The notes below the pieces were generated by a model, which made no database searches, had not been told where the DNA came from, and worked only from the letters and a program-made list of their open reading frames with translations. A stretch of 64,000 nt of DNA, from the NCBI RefSeq assembly GCF_009831625.1, contig NZ_WUUS01000004.1:15743-79742 (forward strand), in the 5' to 3' direction. Both the position numbers and the translations under genes were made by a program. The DNA is from Halobaculum saliterrae. Its GTDB lineage: Archaea; Halobacteriota; Halobacteria; Halobacteriales; Haloferacaceae. Below, piece after piece: positions 49,132-57,934 of the stretch. The stretch's first letter is position 1. The number at the start of each line of letters is the position of its first letter.

Positions 49132-49322
49132 CCGTCCACACGCGAGACGCGTGCGTCGGGTACGCGACGATCGCCGACGTCAGCCACCGACGGATCGATC
49201 GCGACGAGTCGGCGAACGGGAGCGAGGACACCGGCGATGGCTCCAGAAGTCGGTGCTGGCGGCACGATCGCGACATCCGATGGAAAGGGTTTTGCCAAAA
49301 CGCCAAGAGTCGCATACACAGC

Positions 49323-50654
49323 ATGCGGTACGTCGCCCTCCTCGCCGCGCTCGTCGTTCTCGCCTCGGTCGCCCCGAGTGCGGCGGCCGCGGCGGCCGTC
49401 CAGCCGGCGGCACCCCTCGCGACCGCGGACCGGCCGACCGGCGCGGTCGACGCCGGTCCCCGAGCGATCGCTCCCGCGACCGACAGCGCGTCCCCACAGG
49501 TCGCCTCCTCCGTCGGCGCACCGCGCACGAACTTCACCGTCTCCCTCCGAGAGGACGGCTCCGCCCGGTGGACCGTCGAGACGCGGATCCCCCTCGACGA
49601 CGAGAACGACCGCGACGCCTTCCGGGAGTACGCCCGCTCATACGAGGCGGGCGACGCGACGGGCGGACCGACGGTCGAGCCGTTCAGAAACGCCGCGGAG
49701 GCCGCCTCGGAGGCGACGGGACGGGAGATGGCGATCGAGCGGGTGAACCGCACGGCGACGCTGACGAACCGCTCGGGCGTCCTCCGGCTTCGGTTCACCT
49801 GGACCGGGTTCCTCGAACCGGGCGACGACGGCGTCCTCGCGCTCGGCGACGCGTTCCGGACCCCGGACAACGGGACGTGGTTCGGCTCGCTGTCGGGGTC
49901 GCAGCGACTCGTCATCGAGCCGCCCGCGGACTACGGCGTGAGCGACGTGTCACCGCGGTTCAGCTACTCGATCAGCGACCGTCGGATCGTCGCCGAGGGC
50001 CCACAGCGGTTCGAGGCCGGCGACATCGCGGTCCGATACGAGCCCGGCGGAGCGCCGCCCACCGACTCGTCGTATCTGTTCGAACTGCTCGCGGGCGCGG
50101 GCGTCGTCCTGCTGCTCGCCGTCGTGGTGTTGGTGTACCGCCGGGGGAACGCCGCCCCCGCGGGCACCGGCGGGAGCGCCGACGCCGATACGGGGACGGA
50201 ACCGACCGACGACGGGTCCCGTCGTGGGGAGCCTGAGGCGTCCTCCGGCACCCACGACGGCGCAGCCACGGGGACGGGATCCGATCGAGCGGGAGACCAC
50301 GGCGAGTCGCCGGGTGTCGCCGCCGGTGCCGCCGGGGTCGACACGACCGCGCCGGACGACGGCGCTTCCGAGTCCGAGGAGGAGCTGGAACTGCTCTCGG
50401 ACGAGGAACGGGTCGAACGACTCCTCGAGAAGCATGACGGCCGGATGCGGCAGGGAGCGATCGTGGAGGAGACCGGCTGGTCCGACGCGAAGGTGTCGCA
50501 GCTACTGTCGGCGATGGCCGACGACGGACGGGTCGAGAAGCTGCGGCTCGGCCGCGAGAACCTCATCTCGCTGTCCGACGGCGGCGGGGCCGACGGCGAT
50601 GAGGGCGACGACAACGCTCTCAACGGCGGTTCCGCCCCCGACGACGTGTCGTAA
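49323..50654 (+). CDS. Membrane-anchored winged-helix regulator with extracytoplasmic domain
   Basis: A protein of 443 aa. Residues 1-25 form a Sec signal peptide (MRYVALLAALVVLASVAPSA). The outer part (about 70-245) is beta-rich, with NFTVSLREDGSARWTVETRIPL and a helix-turn pattern typical of haloarchaeal DUF7345-like domains. A single transmembrane segment is YLFELLAGAGVVLLLAVVVLVYRRG. The cytoplasmic part holds a 100-residue acidic linker and a winged helix (ERVERLLEKHDGRMRQGAIVEE, WSDAKVSQLLSAMADDGRVEK). It would act as a one-component transmembrane sensor; DNA binding is inferred. ATG 49323. It probably regulates the divergent secreted protein gene or itself. Confidence 0.85.
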   Translation: MRYVALLAALVVLASVAPSAAAAAAVQPAAPLATADRPTGAVDAGPRAIAPATDSASPQVASSVGAPRTNFTVSLREDGSARWTVETRIPLDDENDRDAFREYARSYEAGDATGGPTVEPFRNAAEAASEATGREMAIERVNRTATLTNRSGVLRLRFTWTGFLEPGDDGVLALGDAFRTPDNGTWFGSLSGSQRLVIEPPADYGVSDVSPRFSYSISDRRIVAEGPQRFEAGDIAVRYEPGGAPPTDSSYLFELLAGAGVVLLLAVVVLVYRRGNAAPAGTGGSADADTGTEPTDDGSRRGEPEASSGTHDGAATGTGSDRAGDHGESPGVAAGAAGVDTTAPDDGASESEEELELLSDEERVERLLEKHDGRMRQGAIVEETGWSDAKVSQLLSAMADDGRVEKLRLGRENLISLSDGGGADGDEGDDNALNGGSAPDDVS

Positions 50655-50743
50655 CCCCGGGGGTCCACCGACCGCAACCGACGCGTCGCCCGTTGCCCGC
50701 GGTTTCGAAACTGTTTACCTCCGACCGTGGCAAGGCTTGCGCG

Positions 50744-51535
50744 ATGAAGATCCTCGTCACGGTCAAGGAGGTCGCGGAGGCGGCCGACGACTTCGAGATC
50801 GAGGGGACGGACATCGGGGAGCAGTACCTCGAGTACGACCTCAACGAGTGGGACGACTACGCCGTCGAGGCGGCCGTTCAGCTCTCGGAGACGTACGACG
50901 ACGTGGAGGTCGTCTCCGCGACGATCGGTCCCGAGCGCGCCGAGGAGACGATACGAATGGCGCTCGCGAAGGGCGTCGACCGCTCGATCCGCGTGTGGGA
51001 CGACGACGTCGCCGCCGCCGACCTCGACGTGGCGGCCAAGACGCGGCTGTTCGCGGCTGTCGTCGAGGAGGAGGACCCCGACCTCGTGCTCTCCGGCGTG
51101 CAGGCGGCCGACGACGGCTTCGGCGCCACCGGCGTCTCGTTGGCCGACGAGATCGGCTTCGACTGGGCGGCGGTCGTCAACGATCTGGAGACCGAGGACG
51201 ACCTCTCCATGGCGCACGTCCACCGCGAACTGGAGGGGGGCATCGAGGAACTGACCGACGTGGACTTCCCCGCGGTGCTCACCATCCAGACGGGGCTGAA
51301 CGAGCCTCGGTACGCCAGCCTCCGCGGCATTCGCCAGGCCCAGAGCAAGGAGATCGCCGAGTTCGGACTCGCGGACCTGGGGCTCGACGCCGACGCGGTC
51401 GCCTCGCCCATCTCGCGCACCGGGATGTACGAGCCGGAGACGGAGTCGGACGCGACGTACCTCGACGGGGCGGCCGACGAGCAGGCCGGGCAGTTGGCTG
51501 ACGTGCTCCGTGAGAAGGGGGTGGTGTCGGAATGA
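50744..51535 (+). CDS. etfB: Electron transfer flavoprotein, beta subunit
   Basis: A protein of 263 aa. The N-terminus MKILVTVKEVAEAAD and the AMP/ADP-binding region ALAKGVDRSIRV, LVLSGVQAADDGFGATGVSLAD match EtfB, as does the C-terminal GLNEPRYASLRGIRQAQSKEI. It forms a heterodimer with EtfA that carries electrons from acyl-CoA and other dehydrogenases to the quinone pool. A tttac element about 30 nt before ATG 50744 is the likely TATA box. Its stop overlaps the etfA start by 4 nt, so the two are coupled. Confidence 0.95.
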   Translation: MKILVTVKEVAEAADDFEIEGTDIGEQYLEYDLNEWDDYAVEAAVQLSETYDDVEVVSATIGPERAEETIRMALAKGVDRSIRVWDDDVAAADLDVAAKTRLFAAVVEEEDPDLVLSGVQAADDGFGATGVSLADEIGFDWAAVVNDLETEDDLSMAHVHRELEGGIEELTDVDFPAVLTIQTGLNEPRYASLRGIRQAQSKEIAEFGLADLGLDADAVASPISRTGMYEPETESDATYLDGAADEQAGQLADVLREKGVVSE

Positions 51536-52485
51536 GCGACGTGCTCGCGGTCGCCGACCACCGCCGCGGCGCCGTGCGCGACGTGAGCTTCGAGATCGTC
51601 CGCGCCGGCCGGGAGCTGGCCGACGACCTCGACGGCGACCTCCACCTCGCGGTGATCGCCGGCGACGTGGACGCCTTCGCGGACCGCCTCTCGCTCGCGG
51701 GCGTCGACGCGATCCACACGGTCGAGGCGGGCGAGGAGTTCAACCACGACCTGTACGCCGGCGCGACCGCCGCGCTGTTCGAGGAACTCGCGCCGACGGC
51801 CGTCCTCATGCCGAACTCGGTCAACGGGCTCGACTACGCGCCGGCGGTGGCGAACCGCCTCGACCTCCCGCTGGTCGCCGACGCGGTCGACCTCGCGTAC
51901 GACGACGGGCTGGAGGCGACCCGCGAGATGTACGGCTCGAAGGTCGAGACGACCGTCGAGGTGAGCGAGGAGCCGTTCGCCGTCACCGTCCGCGGCGGCG
52001 AGTGGGCGGCCCTCGAGGAGCGGGCCGACGTGCCCGTGGAGGCGTTCGAGTACGAGTTCGACGAGTCGGCCTCCGGCGCCCGCGTTCAGGGGTTCGAGGA
52101 GGTCGGCGCCGGCGACGTGGACATCGCGGACGCGGAGTTCCTCGTGTCGGTCGGCCGCGGCATCGAGGAGGAGGAGAACCTCGAACTCATCGAGGAGCTG
52201 GTCGAGGTCACCGGCGCGACGATGTCCTCGTCCCGGCCCATCGTCGACAATGGCTGGCTGCCGAAGAACCGGCAGGTCGGACAGTCGGGCAAGCAGGTCA
52301 CGCCGGACGTGTACCTCGCGATCGGCATCTCCGGGGCCGTCCAGCACGTCGCCGGGATGAAGGGCGCCGAGACGATCATCGCGATCAACACGGACCCGAA
52401 CGCGCCGATCTTCGACATCGCCGACTACGGGATCGTCGGCGACCTGTTCGACGTGGTTCCCGCGCTGATCGAGGAGTTCGAGTAG
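51532..52485 (+). CDS. etfA: Electron transfer flavoprotein, alpha subunit
   Basis: A protein of 317 aa. The N-terminal domain is followed by the C-terminal FAD domain with LVSVGRGIEEEENLELIEEL, ATMSSSRPIVDNGWLPKNRQVGQSGKQVTPDVYLAIGISGAVQHVAGM (in order) and the closing AINTDPNAPIFDIADYGIVGDLF. Those residues bind FAD. It overlaps etfB by ATGA. No acyl-CoA dehydrogenase or EtfQO gene is adjacent. After the stop is a 23-bp tandem repeat. Confidence 0.95.
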   Translation: MSDVLAVADHRRGAVRDVSFEIVRAGRELADDLDGDLHLAVIAGDVDAFADRLSLAGVDAIHTVEAGEEFNHDLYAGATAALFEELAPTAVLMPNSVNGLDYAPAVANRLDLPLVADAVDLAYDDGLEATREMYGSKVETTVEVSEEPFAVTVRGGEWAALEERADVPVEAFEYEFDESASGARVQGFEEVGAGDVDIADAEFLVSVGRGIEEEENLELIEELVEVTGATMSSSRPIVDNGWLPKNRQVGQSGKQVTPDVYLAIGISGAVQHVAGMKGAETIIAINTDPNAPIFDIADYGIVGDLFDVVPALIEEFE

Positions 52486-52546
52486 CGCCCCGATCGCTTC
52501 CTCCTCGCGTCCGTTCTCGGCGGTCCCGTTGCTCACGCCAGGAGCG

Positions 52547-52644
52547 CGCGCTATCGTCCTCCCGTTCCGTTCGGACGCGATAGCCGTCCCGTTCGGGGCG
52601 CGCTATCCGTCCCGTCCGGGGCGCGCTATCCGTCCCGTTCGAGG
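52547..52644. repeat. Four tandem copies of a 23-bp unit
   Basis: Units of the form cgcgctatccgtcccgtccgggg lie head to tail at 52576-52598, 52599-52621 and 52622-52644, with a degenerate, longer copy at 52547-52575. Between the second and fourth copies only a few positions differ. The array occupies most of the 178 bp between the convergent etfA and CBS genes. Outer ends are GC-rich and contain no T-tract, so no terminator is obvious. Confidence 0.8.
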
Positions 52645-52663
52645 TCCGCCGCTCGCCGTGCGA

Positions 52664-53038
52664 TCAGGAGAGGTAGGCGGTGACGTCGGTCGAGGAGACC
52701 ATCCCGACGTAGTCGTCGTCGACGACGGGAAGGTGTTTGATGCCGTACGTCGTCATCATCTCGGCGACCTCCTCCATGTAGAGGTCCGGGGTGACGGTCT
52801 CGACGTCGGTCGTCATCACGTCCGCAACCCGCAGCTCGGCGACGTTCCGGCCGTCGGCGACGGCCTCGATCACGTCGGTGCTGCTGACGATCGCCCGCGG
52901 GGAGGTCAGGACCACCAGCGCGCTGATCTCCTTCTCCCGCATCGTCCGAGCCGCCTCCTGTACCGTCGCGTCGCTCTCGATCGTCTCCAGCGGCGACGAC
53001 ATCACGTCCCTGACGGTCCTTCTCTCGGTGGAACTCAT
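52664..53038 (-). CDS. CBS domain pair protein
   Basis: About 124 aa from ATG 53038 with one CBS pair: VRDVMSSPLETIESDATVQEAA and EKEISALVVLTSPRAIVSSTDVIEA, then VADVMTTDVETVTPDLYMEEVAEMM and GIKHLPVVDDDYVGMVSSTDVTA. Such pairs bind adenosine nucleotides and regulate partner proteins. With no fused output domain, the target is unknown. A catacatcc element about 25 nt upstream of the start is a possible TATA box. It is convergent with etfBA. Confidence 0.85.
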   Translation of the reverse strand: MSSTERRTVRDVMSSPLETIESDATVQEAARTMREKEISALVVLTSPRAIVSSTDVIEAVADGRNVAELRVADVMTTDVETVTPDLYMEEVAEMMTTYGIKHLPVVDDDYVGMVSSTDVTAYLS

Positions 53039-53229
53039 ACCGAGACGAACGGAAACGGGATGTATGGGTGTTTCCCCTCCCCGAACCGTCGAGCGGGGAT
53101 TCGTCGCGGACGGACGGTCCGGATGTCCCGGACGGCCCGAACGGCCCGGATGAGTCAGTGGGGGTTCCGGGTCGTGACAGTCACCGCCATCCGGTACCCT
53201 CTTTTCCGCCCGGGCCCGAACACTGGTCA

Positions 53230-54072
53230 ATGGAGTATCTGGAGCGTCGGGTCGCGATGGCGAACGAGCGCCTCACCGAGGTGACCGGAGCGGTCGACCC
53301 GCCGCAGCTCTCCGAGGAGATCGAACACGTCGTGCTGGCGGGCGGCAAGCGGGTCCGTCCCACCGTGACGCTCCTCGCGTGCGAGGCCGCCGGCGGCGAC
53401 CCCGAGGAGGCCGTCGACTTCGCGGTCGGCGTCGAGCTCGTCCACAACGCCTCGCTGGTCATCGACGACATCATCGACCGCTCGGACGTGCGCCGGGGAA
53501 CGCCCTCGGCGTGGGCGGAGTTCGGCTACGGCCCGGCCATCATCGGCTCGGACGGGATGCTCGGCGAGGCGTTCGCGCTGTTCTCGTCGGACGAGCAGGC
53601 GATGCAGGTCGTCGCCGAGGCGATGGTCGAGTTGGGCGAGGGCGAGGCGACGGAACTCGTCGCGAAGCCGACGAACGAGGAGGAGTACATGACGCTCGCG
53701 CGCCGCAAGACGGGCGCGCTGTTCCGGGCGGCCGCCGAGCTCGGCGCCGTCGCCGCCGGCGCCGACGGCTTCACGATCGAGGCGTTCGGCGACTACGCGG
53801 AGCGCGTCGGCGTCTCCTTCCAGATCCGCGACGACGTGCTCGACGCGACCGCCGACGCCGACGAGCTCGGCAAGCCGACCGGCGTCGACGAGGCGGTCGA
53901 TCGTCCGTCGCTGCTTCAGGTGACGGACCTCACGCCCGAGGAGGCCGACCAGCGCGCCCGCGATCAGGCCGACGCCGCGCTGGAGGCGCTGGAGACCGCC
54001 GGGATCGGCGAGTCGGACGCGCGGGGCTACCTCCGCGATCTGGCGGAGTTCGTGGTCGTTCGGGAGCGATAG
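53230..54072 (+). CDS. Polyprenyl (geranylgeranyl-type) diphosphate synthase
   Basis: About 280 aa from ATG 53230. It carries GGKRVRP, the first Asp-rich motif DDIID in LVIDDIIDRSDVRRG and the second DDxxD in QIRDDVLDATADADELGKPTG, so it should be active. It elongates allylic diphosphates, giving C15-C20 or longer chains for archaeal ether lipids, carotenoids or quinones; the chain length cannot be set with confidence. It is somewhat shorter than typical GGPP synthases (about 320-350 aa) because of a compact N-terminus. It is divergent from the CBS gene. Confidence 0.88.
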   Translation: MEYLERRVAMANERLTEVTGAVDPPQLSEEIEHVVLAGGKRVRPTVTLLACEAAGGDPEEAVDFAVGVELVHNASLVIDDIIDRSDVRRGTPSAWAEFGYGPAIIGSDGMLGEAFALFSSDEQAMQVVAEAMVELGEGEATELVAKPTNEEEYMTLARRKTGALFRAAAELGAVAAGADGFTIEAFGDYAERVGVSFQIRDDVLDATADADELGKPTGVDEAVDRPSLLQVTDLTPEEADQRARDQADAALEALETAGIGESDARGYLRDLAEFVVVRER

Positions 54073-54344
54073 CTCGCGACGGTCGCGACGATCGCTGGAG
54101 CGGGTGCGCCGTCGGCCGCTCGAGAAACGCGGACTCATCGAACGGGGGTTCGCACGGATTCCTCGACGCGGAGCAGTACCCCGTTCTCCGCTCACATCGC
54201 GAGCGACTCCCTACGGACGCGGTTCGCAGAGGGGTTGTACCGCGATCGAGCCGGCCGACAGGCTGGCGAGCGAGCGGACTCCGATCATGAACGGGTTTTG
54301 GCGGGGGTTGACGAGCGGGCGAGGAGGACCCCGTTAAAGGAGGT
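54073..54344. other. 272-bp intergenic region between convergent genes
   Basis: Separates the prenyl synthase gene (plus) from the 2-oxoacid oxidoreductase operon (minus). I see no gene, tRNA or repeat in it. Short reading frames here have the arginine-rich look of non-coding high-GC DNA. No obvious terminator hairpin is present. Confidence 0.4.
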
Positions 54345-55211
54345 TCAGTAGAACTCCCGGACGAGATCCGTCGCGCCCTCGGGAGCGCCCTCGTGGTCGA
54401 TCTCGGCCATGCTGGAGTCGAGACCGTGCGTCTCCTCGTACGGAACCGAGTTCTCGTCCTGGTAGAGGACGCCCATGTACTCCTTGTCGGCGTCGAGGAC
54501 CTTCTCCTTGGCCGCCTCGCGGTCGGTCGGGTCGTAGTCGGTGTCCGCCAGGTCGACCAGCGAGTCGCGGAAGTAGTCGTAGGTGTCCACGTCGTTGAAC
54601 GTCACGCACGGCGAGAACACGTTCACGAAGCCGAAGCCGTCGTGCTCGATGGCCTGCTGGACGATCTCCTGGTGACGCAGGGCGTCGCTGGAGAACGACT
54701 GCGCGATGAACGTCGCGCCTGAGGCGAGCGCGAGCGCGAGCGGGTTGACGGGGGGCTGCTGGGGCCCCTCGGGCGTCGTGGAGGTCTCGAAGTCCTCCCG
54801 GCTGGTCGGGGAGGCCTGCCCCTTCGTCAGCCCGTAGATGCGGTTGTCCATCACGATGTAGCTCATGTCGACGTTGCGACGGACGGCGTGGACGAAGTGG
54901 CCCGCGCCGATGGAGTAGCCGTCGCCGTCGCCGCCCGCGACCATCACCTCGAGGTCGGGGTTGGCCATCTTCACGCCCGCGCCCACCGGCAGCGCGCGGC
55001 CGTGGACGCCGTGGATCGCGTAGCTGTGCATGTACGTGCCGATCTTGCCCGAGCAGCCGATGCCGGCGACGACGAAGGTGTTGTCGGGGTCGTTGCCCGT
55101 CTCCGCGAGCGCCTTCATCATCCCGTTCATCGTCCCGAAGTCGCCGCACCCGGGACACCACGTGGGCTGCTTGTCGGATTTGAAGTCGGTGAACCTGACC
55201 TCTGAACTCAT
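54345..55211 (-). CDS. korB: 2-oxoacid:ferredoxin oxidoreductase, beta subunit
   Basis: A thiamine-diphosphate subunit of 288 aa. The ThDP motif is AGGDGDGYSIGAGHFVHAVRRN followed by VMDNRIYGLTKGQASPTSR; the N-terminal Cys pair in TWCPGCGDFG and GIGCSGKIG contribute a [4Fe-4S] cluster, and SPCVTFND contributes a further Cys. With the alpha subunit it oxidatively decarboxylates 2-oxoglutarate (or pyruvate) with ferredoxin as acceptor. Haloarchaea use this instead of the NAD-linked complex. Its start overlaps the stop of the alpha gene by 4 nt. Confidence 0.92.
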   Translation of the reverse strand: MSSEVRFTDFKSDKQPTWCPGCGDFGTMNGMMKALAETGNDPDNTFVVAGIGCSGKIGTYMHSYAIHGVHGRALPVGAGVKMANPDLEVMVAGGDGDGYSIGAGHFVHAVRRNVDMSYIVMDNRIYGLTKGQASPTSREDFETSTTPEGPQQPPVNPLALALASGATFIAQSFSSDALRHQEIVQQAIEHDGFGFVNVFSPCVTFNDVDTYDYFRDSLVDLADTDYDPTDREAAKEKVLDADKEYMGVLYQDENSVPYEETHGLDSSMAEIDHEGAPEGATDLVREFY

Positions 55212-56974
55212 GCTTCCACCTCCTGGCCCGAAGCCAGGGTCCGCTTGATGTCGTCGGCGAGCTCGTCCGCCTTGAACTGCACGCCGTTGTACTTGTTGAC
55301 CCGCTTCACCCGCTGGAGCGTGTCGTGCTCGACGACGTCCGCGAACTGCCCCGTCGCGTTACACTCGACGACGACGACGTCGTCGGCCGCCTCGAACTCC
55401 TCCGTGAGGTCCGGTCGCGGGAACAGGTACGGAACCGAGAGGATGCGCACGTCGATGTCCTCCTCCTGGAGGAACTCGAGCGCCTCCACGAGCGTCCCCT
55501 CGTTGGACCCCCACGAGACGACGAGGTTGTCGGAGTCGGGGTCGCCGAACTCCCGCGGGGAGAAGTCCTCGCGCTCGCGGGCGGTCTGGATCTTCCGGTT
55601 GCGCTTGTCGACCTGCTCGACGCGCATCTCGGTGTCCTCCGTCCGGCGGCCCTGCTCGTCGTGCTCCAGCCCGGTGGACATGTGGGCGCCGCCCTCGGTT
55701 CCGGGGATCGCGCGCGGTGAAACGCCGTCCTCGGTGATCTCGTGGGGCTTGAACCCGCCCGACTCGGTCTGGTGGTCGGCGATGGACTCCTCGTCGACGA
55801 CCTTGCCGCGGTCGATCTCGACGGCGTCCATGTCGAACGCGTCCGGCTCGAACGTCTGCTCGGTGACCGCCATCGCGAGGTCGGCCGCGAGGTACACCGG
55901 CGTCTGGTACTTCTCGGCGAGGTTGAACGCCTCGACGGTCTTCCAGAAGCACTCCTCGACGGTGGTCGGCGCGAGGACGAACCGCGGGATCTCGCCGTGT
56001 CCGCCGTACAGCATCATGTTGAGGTCGCCCTGCTCCTGCTTGGTCGGCATCCCCGTCGAGGGCCCCGAGCGCATCACGTCGACGACGACCAGCGGCGTCT
56101 CCGAGGTCGCCACCAGGCCGAACGTCTCGGCCATCAGGTCGATGCCCGGACCGGACGTGGCGGTCATCGACCGCGCGCCGGCGCGTGCGGCGCCGAGCGC
56201 GAGGTTGATCGCCGCGAGCTCGTCCTCCGCCTGCACGACGTGGCCGCCGAACTGCTCGATGCGACCCTTCAGGTACGTCATCACGTCCGTCGCGGGCGTG
56301 ATGGGATAGCCGGCGTAGTACTTGCAGCCGGCGGCGATGGCGCCCATGCCGATCGCCTCGTCCCCGTTGAGCAGGACGTAGTCGTTGTCCGTCGTCTCCA
56401 GGTCGTACTGGAGGTCGGCGTCGGGGTAGTTGTCCCGGACGTACTCCTGACCGAGCCGGGCCGCCTGCTTGTTGTTGTCGACGATCGCCTGCCCCTTGCC
56501 GCCGAAGTGCTTCTTCAGCGAGGAGTCGAGGTGCTCGATGTCGAAGCTCGTCGCCTCGCAGGCGGCGCCCAGCGCGACGACGTTGCGCATCACGGCGCCG
56601 CCGGCGTCCTCGGCGAGGCTCTTGAGCGGGACGTCGAGCCCGATCATCCCCTCGGGGATCTCGACGTCGGCCATCGTGGTCCGCTCGCCGTCGTAGATGA
56701 TGATCGAGCCCTCGTGGAGCTCGTCGAGGTTCTCCTCGATCGTTCGGGGGGTGAGCGCGACGAGGACGTCCAGCCGGTCGACGACCGACCGGACCTTCTC
56801 CGTGGACGTACGCACCTTGTACGCGGTGTAGCCGCCCCGGATCCGGGAGGCGAAGTCCTTCGACGTGAAGACGTGTCGACCCGCCCGGGAGAGCGCCTGC
56901 GCGAAGACCTTCCCGGTGGAGTCGATGCCATCGCCGGCCTCCCCGCCGATGGCCCAGTTGAAGTCCGCTGGCAT
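55208..56974 (-). CDS. korA: 2-oxoacid:ferredoxin oxidoreductase, fused gamma-alpha subunit
   Basis: About 588 aa from ATG 56974. The gamma domain (about 1-190) starts FNWAIGGEAGDGIDSTGKVFA and has SRIRGGYTAYKVR. The alpha domain follows with GDEAIGMGAIAAGCKYYAGYPITPATDV, TSGPGIDLMAET, PTKQEQGDLNMMLYGGHGEI and a C-terminal transketolase-like part (VVSWGSNEGTLVEALE). I assign the Kor rather than the Por paralogue because its N-terminus matches the 2-oxoglutarate enzyme as I remember it in haloarchaea. An AGGAG Shine-Dalgarno core stands 8 nt upstream of the ATG, which is unusual in this window. It overlaps the beta gene. Confidence 0.9.
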   Translation of the reverse strand: MPADFNWAIGGEAGDGIDSTGKVFAQALSRAGRHVFTSKDFASRIRGGYTAYKVRTSTEKVRSVVDRLDVLVALTPRTIEENLDELHEGSIIIYDGERTTMADVEIPEGMIGLDVPLKSLAEDAGGAVMRNVVALGAACEATSFDIEHLDSSLKKHFGGKGQAIVDNNKQAARLGQEYVRDNYPDADLQYDLETTDNDYVLLNGDEAIGMGAIAAGCKYYAGYPITPATDVMTYLKGRIEQFGGHVVQAEDELAAINLALGAARAGARSMTATSGPGIDLMAETFGLVATSETPLVVVDVMRSGPSTGMPTKQEQGDLNMMLYGGHGEIPRFVLAPTTVEECFWKTVEAFNLAEKYQTPVYLAADLAMAVTEQTFEPDAFDMDAVEIDRGKVVDEESIADHQTESGGFKPHEITEDGVSPRAIPGTEGGAHMSTGLEHDEQGRRTEDTEMRVEQVDKRNRKIQTAREREDFSPREFGDPDSDNLVVSWGSNEGTLVEALEFLQEEDIDVRILSVPYLFPRPDLTEEFEAADDVVVVECNATGQFADVVEHDTLQRVKRVNKYNGVQFKADELADDIKRTLASGQEVEA

Positions 56975-56982
56975 ACTGGTAA

Positions 56983-56987
56983 CTCCT
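56983..56987 (-). promoter_or_regulatory. Shine-Dalgarno core of korA
   Basis: AGGAG (inside ggaaggagtt, 56981-56990 on the minus strand) lies 8 nt before ATG 56974. Most genes here look leaderless, so a well-placed ribosome binding site marks this operon as having a 5' UTR. A possible TATA (ggcttttcc, about 57002-57010) is upstream. Confidence 0.6.
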
Positions 56988-57267
56988 TCCCGCGGTCGGT
57001 GGAAAAGCCTTCTGAATGGGGTGAGAACAGATTTCCGCCCGTTCCTCTGTCGATACGGAAGATCGTGGTATGAACGTCCATATAGACGGCCGTACATCGG
57101 CAAACTAGCAGACGATCGATCGGTTCCTTCGCCCGCCCCGGCAGTAATTGCGTCGACCGTCGCCGCGCGGACCCGGCTACGACAGGCGTACGACGGCGAT
57201 TCGACGAGCGACGACTGCCGGTTCCCGAAGCGACAGGTTCGGGTACCCGGCGCGGGAACCGGTCCGC

Positions 57268-57894
57268 ATGGACGCCACAGTCGCGGTGCGGTCGGTCGCG
57301 GAGGTCGGTCCCGACACGGTCGCGGTGACGCTCGACTCGCCCGACGGGTTCGACGGCAAGCCGGGACAGTTCGTCCGGTTCACCGCCGTCGTCGGCGGCG
57401 AGGAGGAGTCGCGGTTCTACACGATCTCCTCGCCCGACACCGAGGGGTCCTTCGAGACGACCGTCGGCCTCGACGGCGGCGACTTCGCCGCACACCTCGC
57501 GGGGCTGTCGGAGGGCGACGAGATCGAGATGACCGGTCCCTTCGGCGACGACTACTACGAGGGTGAGTCGCGCGCGGTCGTCCTCGCGGGCGGCCCGGGC
57601 GTCGGCCCCGCGGTCGCCATCGCGGAGGCCGCGCTCGCGGCGGGGAACGAGGCCGCCGTCGTCTACCGGGACGGCGAACCGGCCCACGGAGAGCGCCTCG
57701 ACGACCTGCGCGAGCGAGGCGCCAGCGTCGTCATCGCCGACGGTCCCATCGCCGACGCGGTCGCGGCGGCGGTGACGGGCGCCGACGGCGAGCAGGCGTT
57801 CGTCTACGGCTTCGCGGACTTCGTCGACGAGGCGGTCGCGGCGCTGGAGGCGGCGGGATACGCGGGCGACGCGAAGGTCGAGAACTTCGGATAG
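57268..57894 (+). CDS. FAD-binding ferredoxin reductase-type protein
   Basis: About 208 aa from ATG 57268. An FAD-binding beta barrel (VTLDSPDGFDGKPGQFVRF; RFYTISSPD, a variant of the RxYS motif; GDFAAHLAGLSEGDEIEMTGPFG) is followed by the NAD(P)-binding lobe (VVLAGGPGVGPAVAIAEAAL; VYRDGEPAHGERL; AFVYGFADFVDEAVAAL). It is short but complete for the FNR superfamily and probably moves electrons between NAD(P)H and ferredoxin or another carrier; being divergent from korAB makes a ferredoxin link plausible. Confidence 0.85.
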   Translation: MDATVAVRSVAEVGPDTVAVTLDSPDGFDGKPGQFVRFTAVVGGEEESRFYTISSPDTEGSFETTVGLDGGDFAAHLAGLSEGDEIEMTGPFGDDYYEGESRAVVLAGGPGVGPAVAIAEAALAAGNEAAVVYRDGEPAHGERLDDLRERGASVVIADGPIADAVAAAVTGADGEQAFVYGFADFVDEAVAALEAAGYAGDAKVENFG

Positions 57895-57934
57895 GCGGTC
57901 GCGCGGGCCGCGACGAGCGGGTCGCGCGGGCGAG

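Noticed and set aside
52664-53230. Longer start for the CBS protein at 53230
   Set aside because: The extra N-terminal residues would overlap the promoter and start of the divergent prenyl synthase gene, and they lack the family pattern; ATG 53038 directly precedes the first CBS motif.
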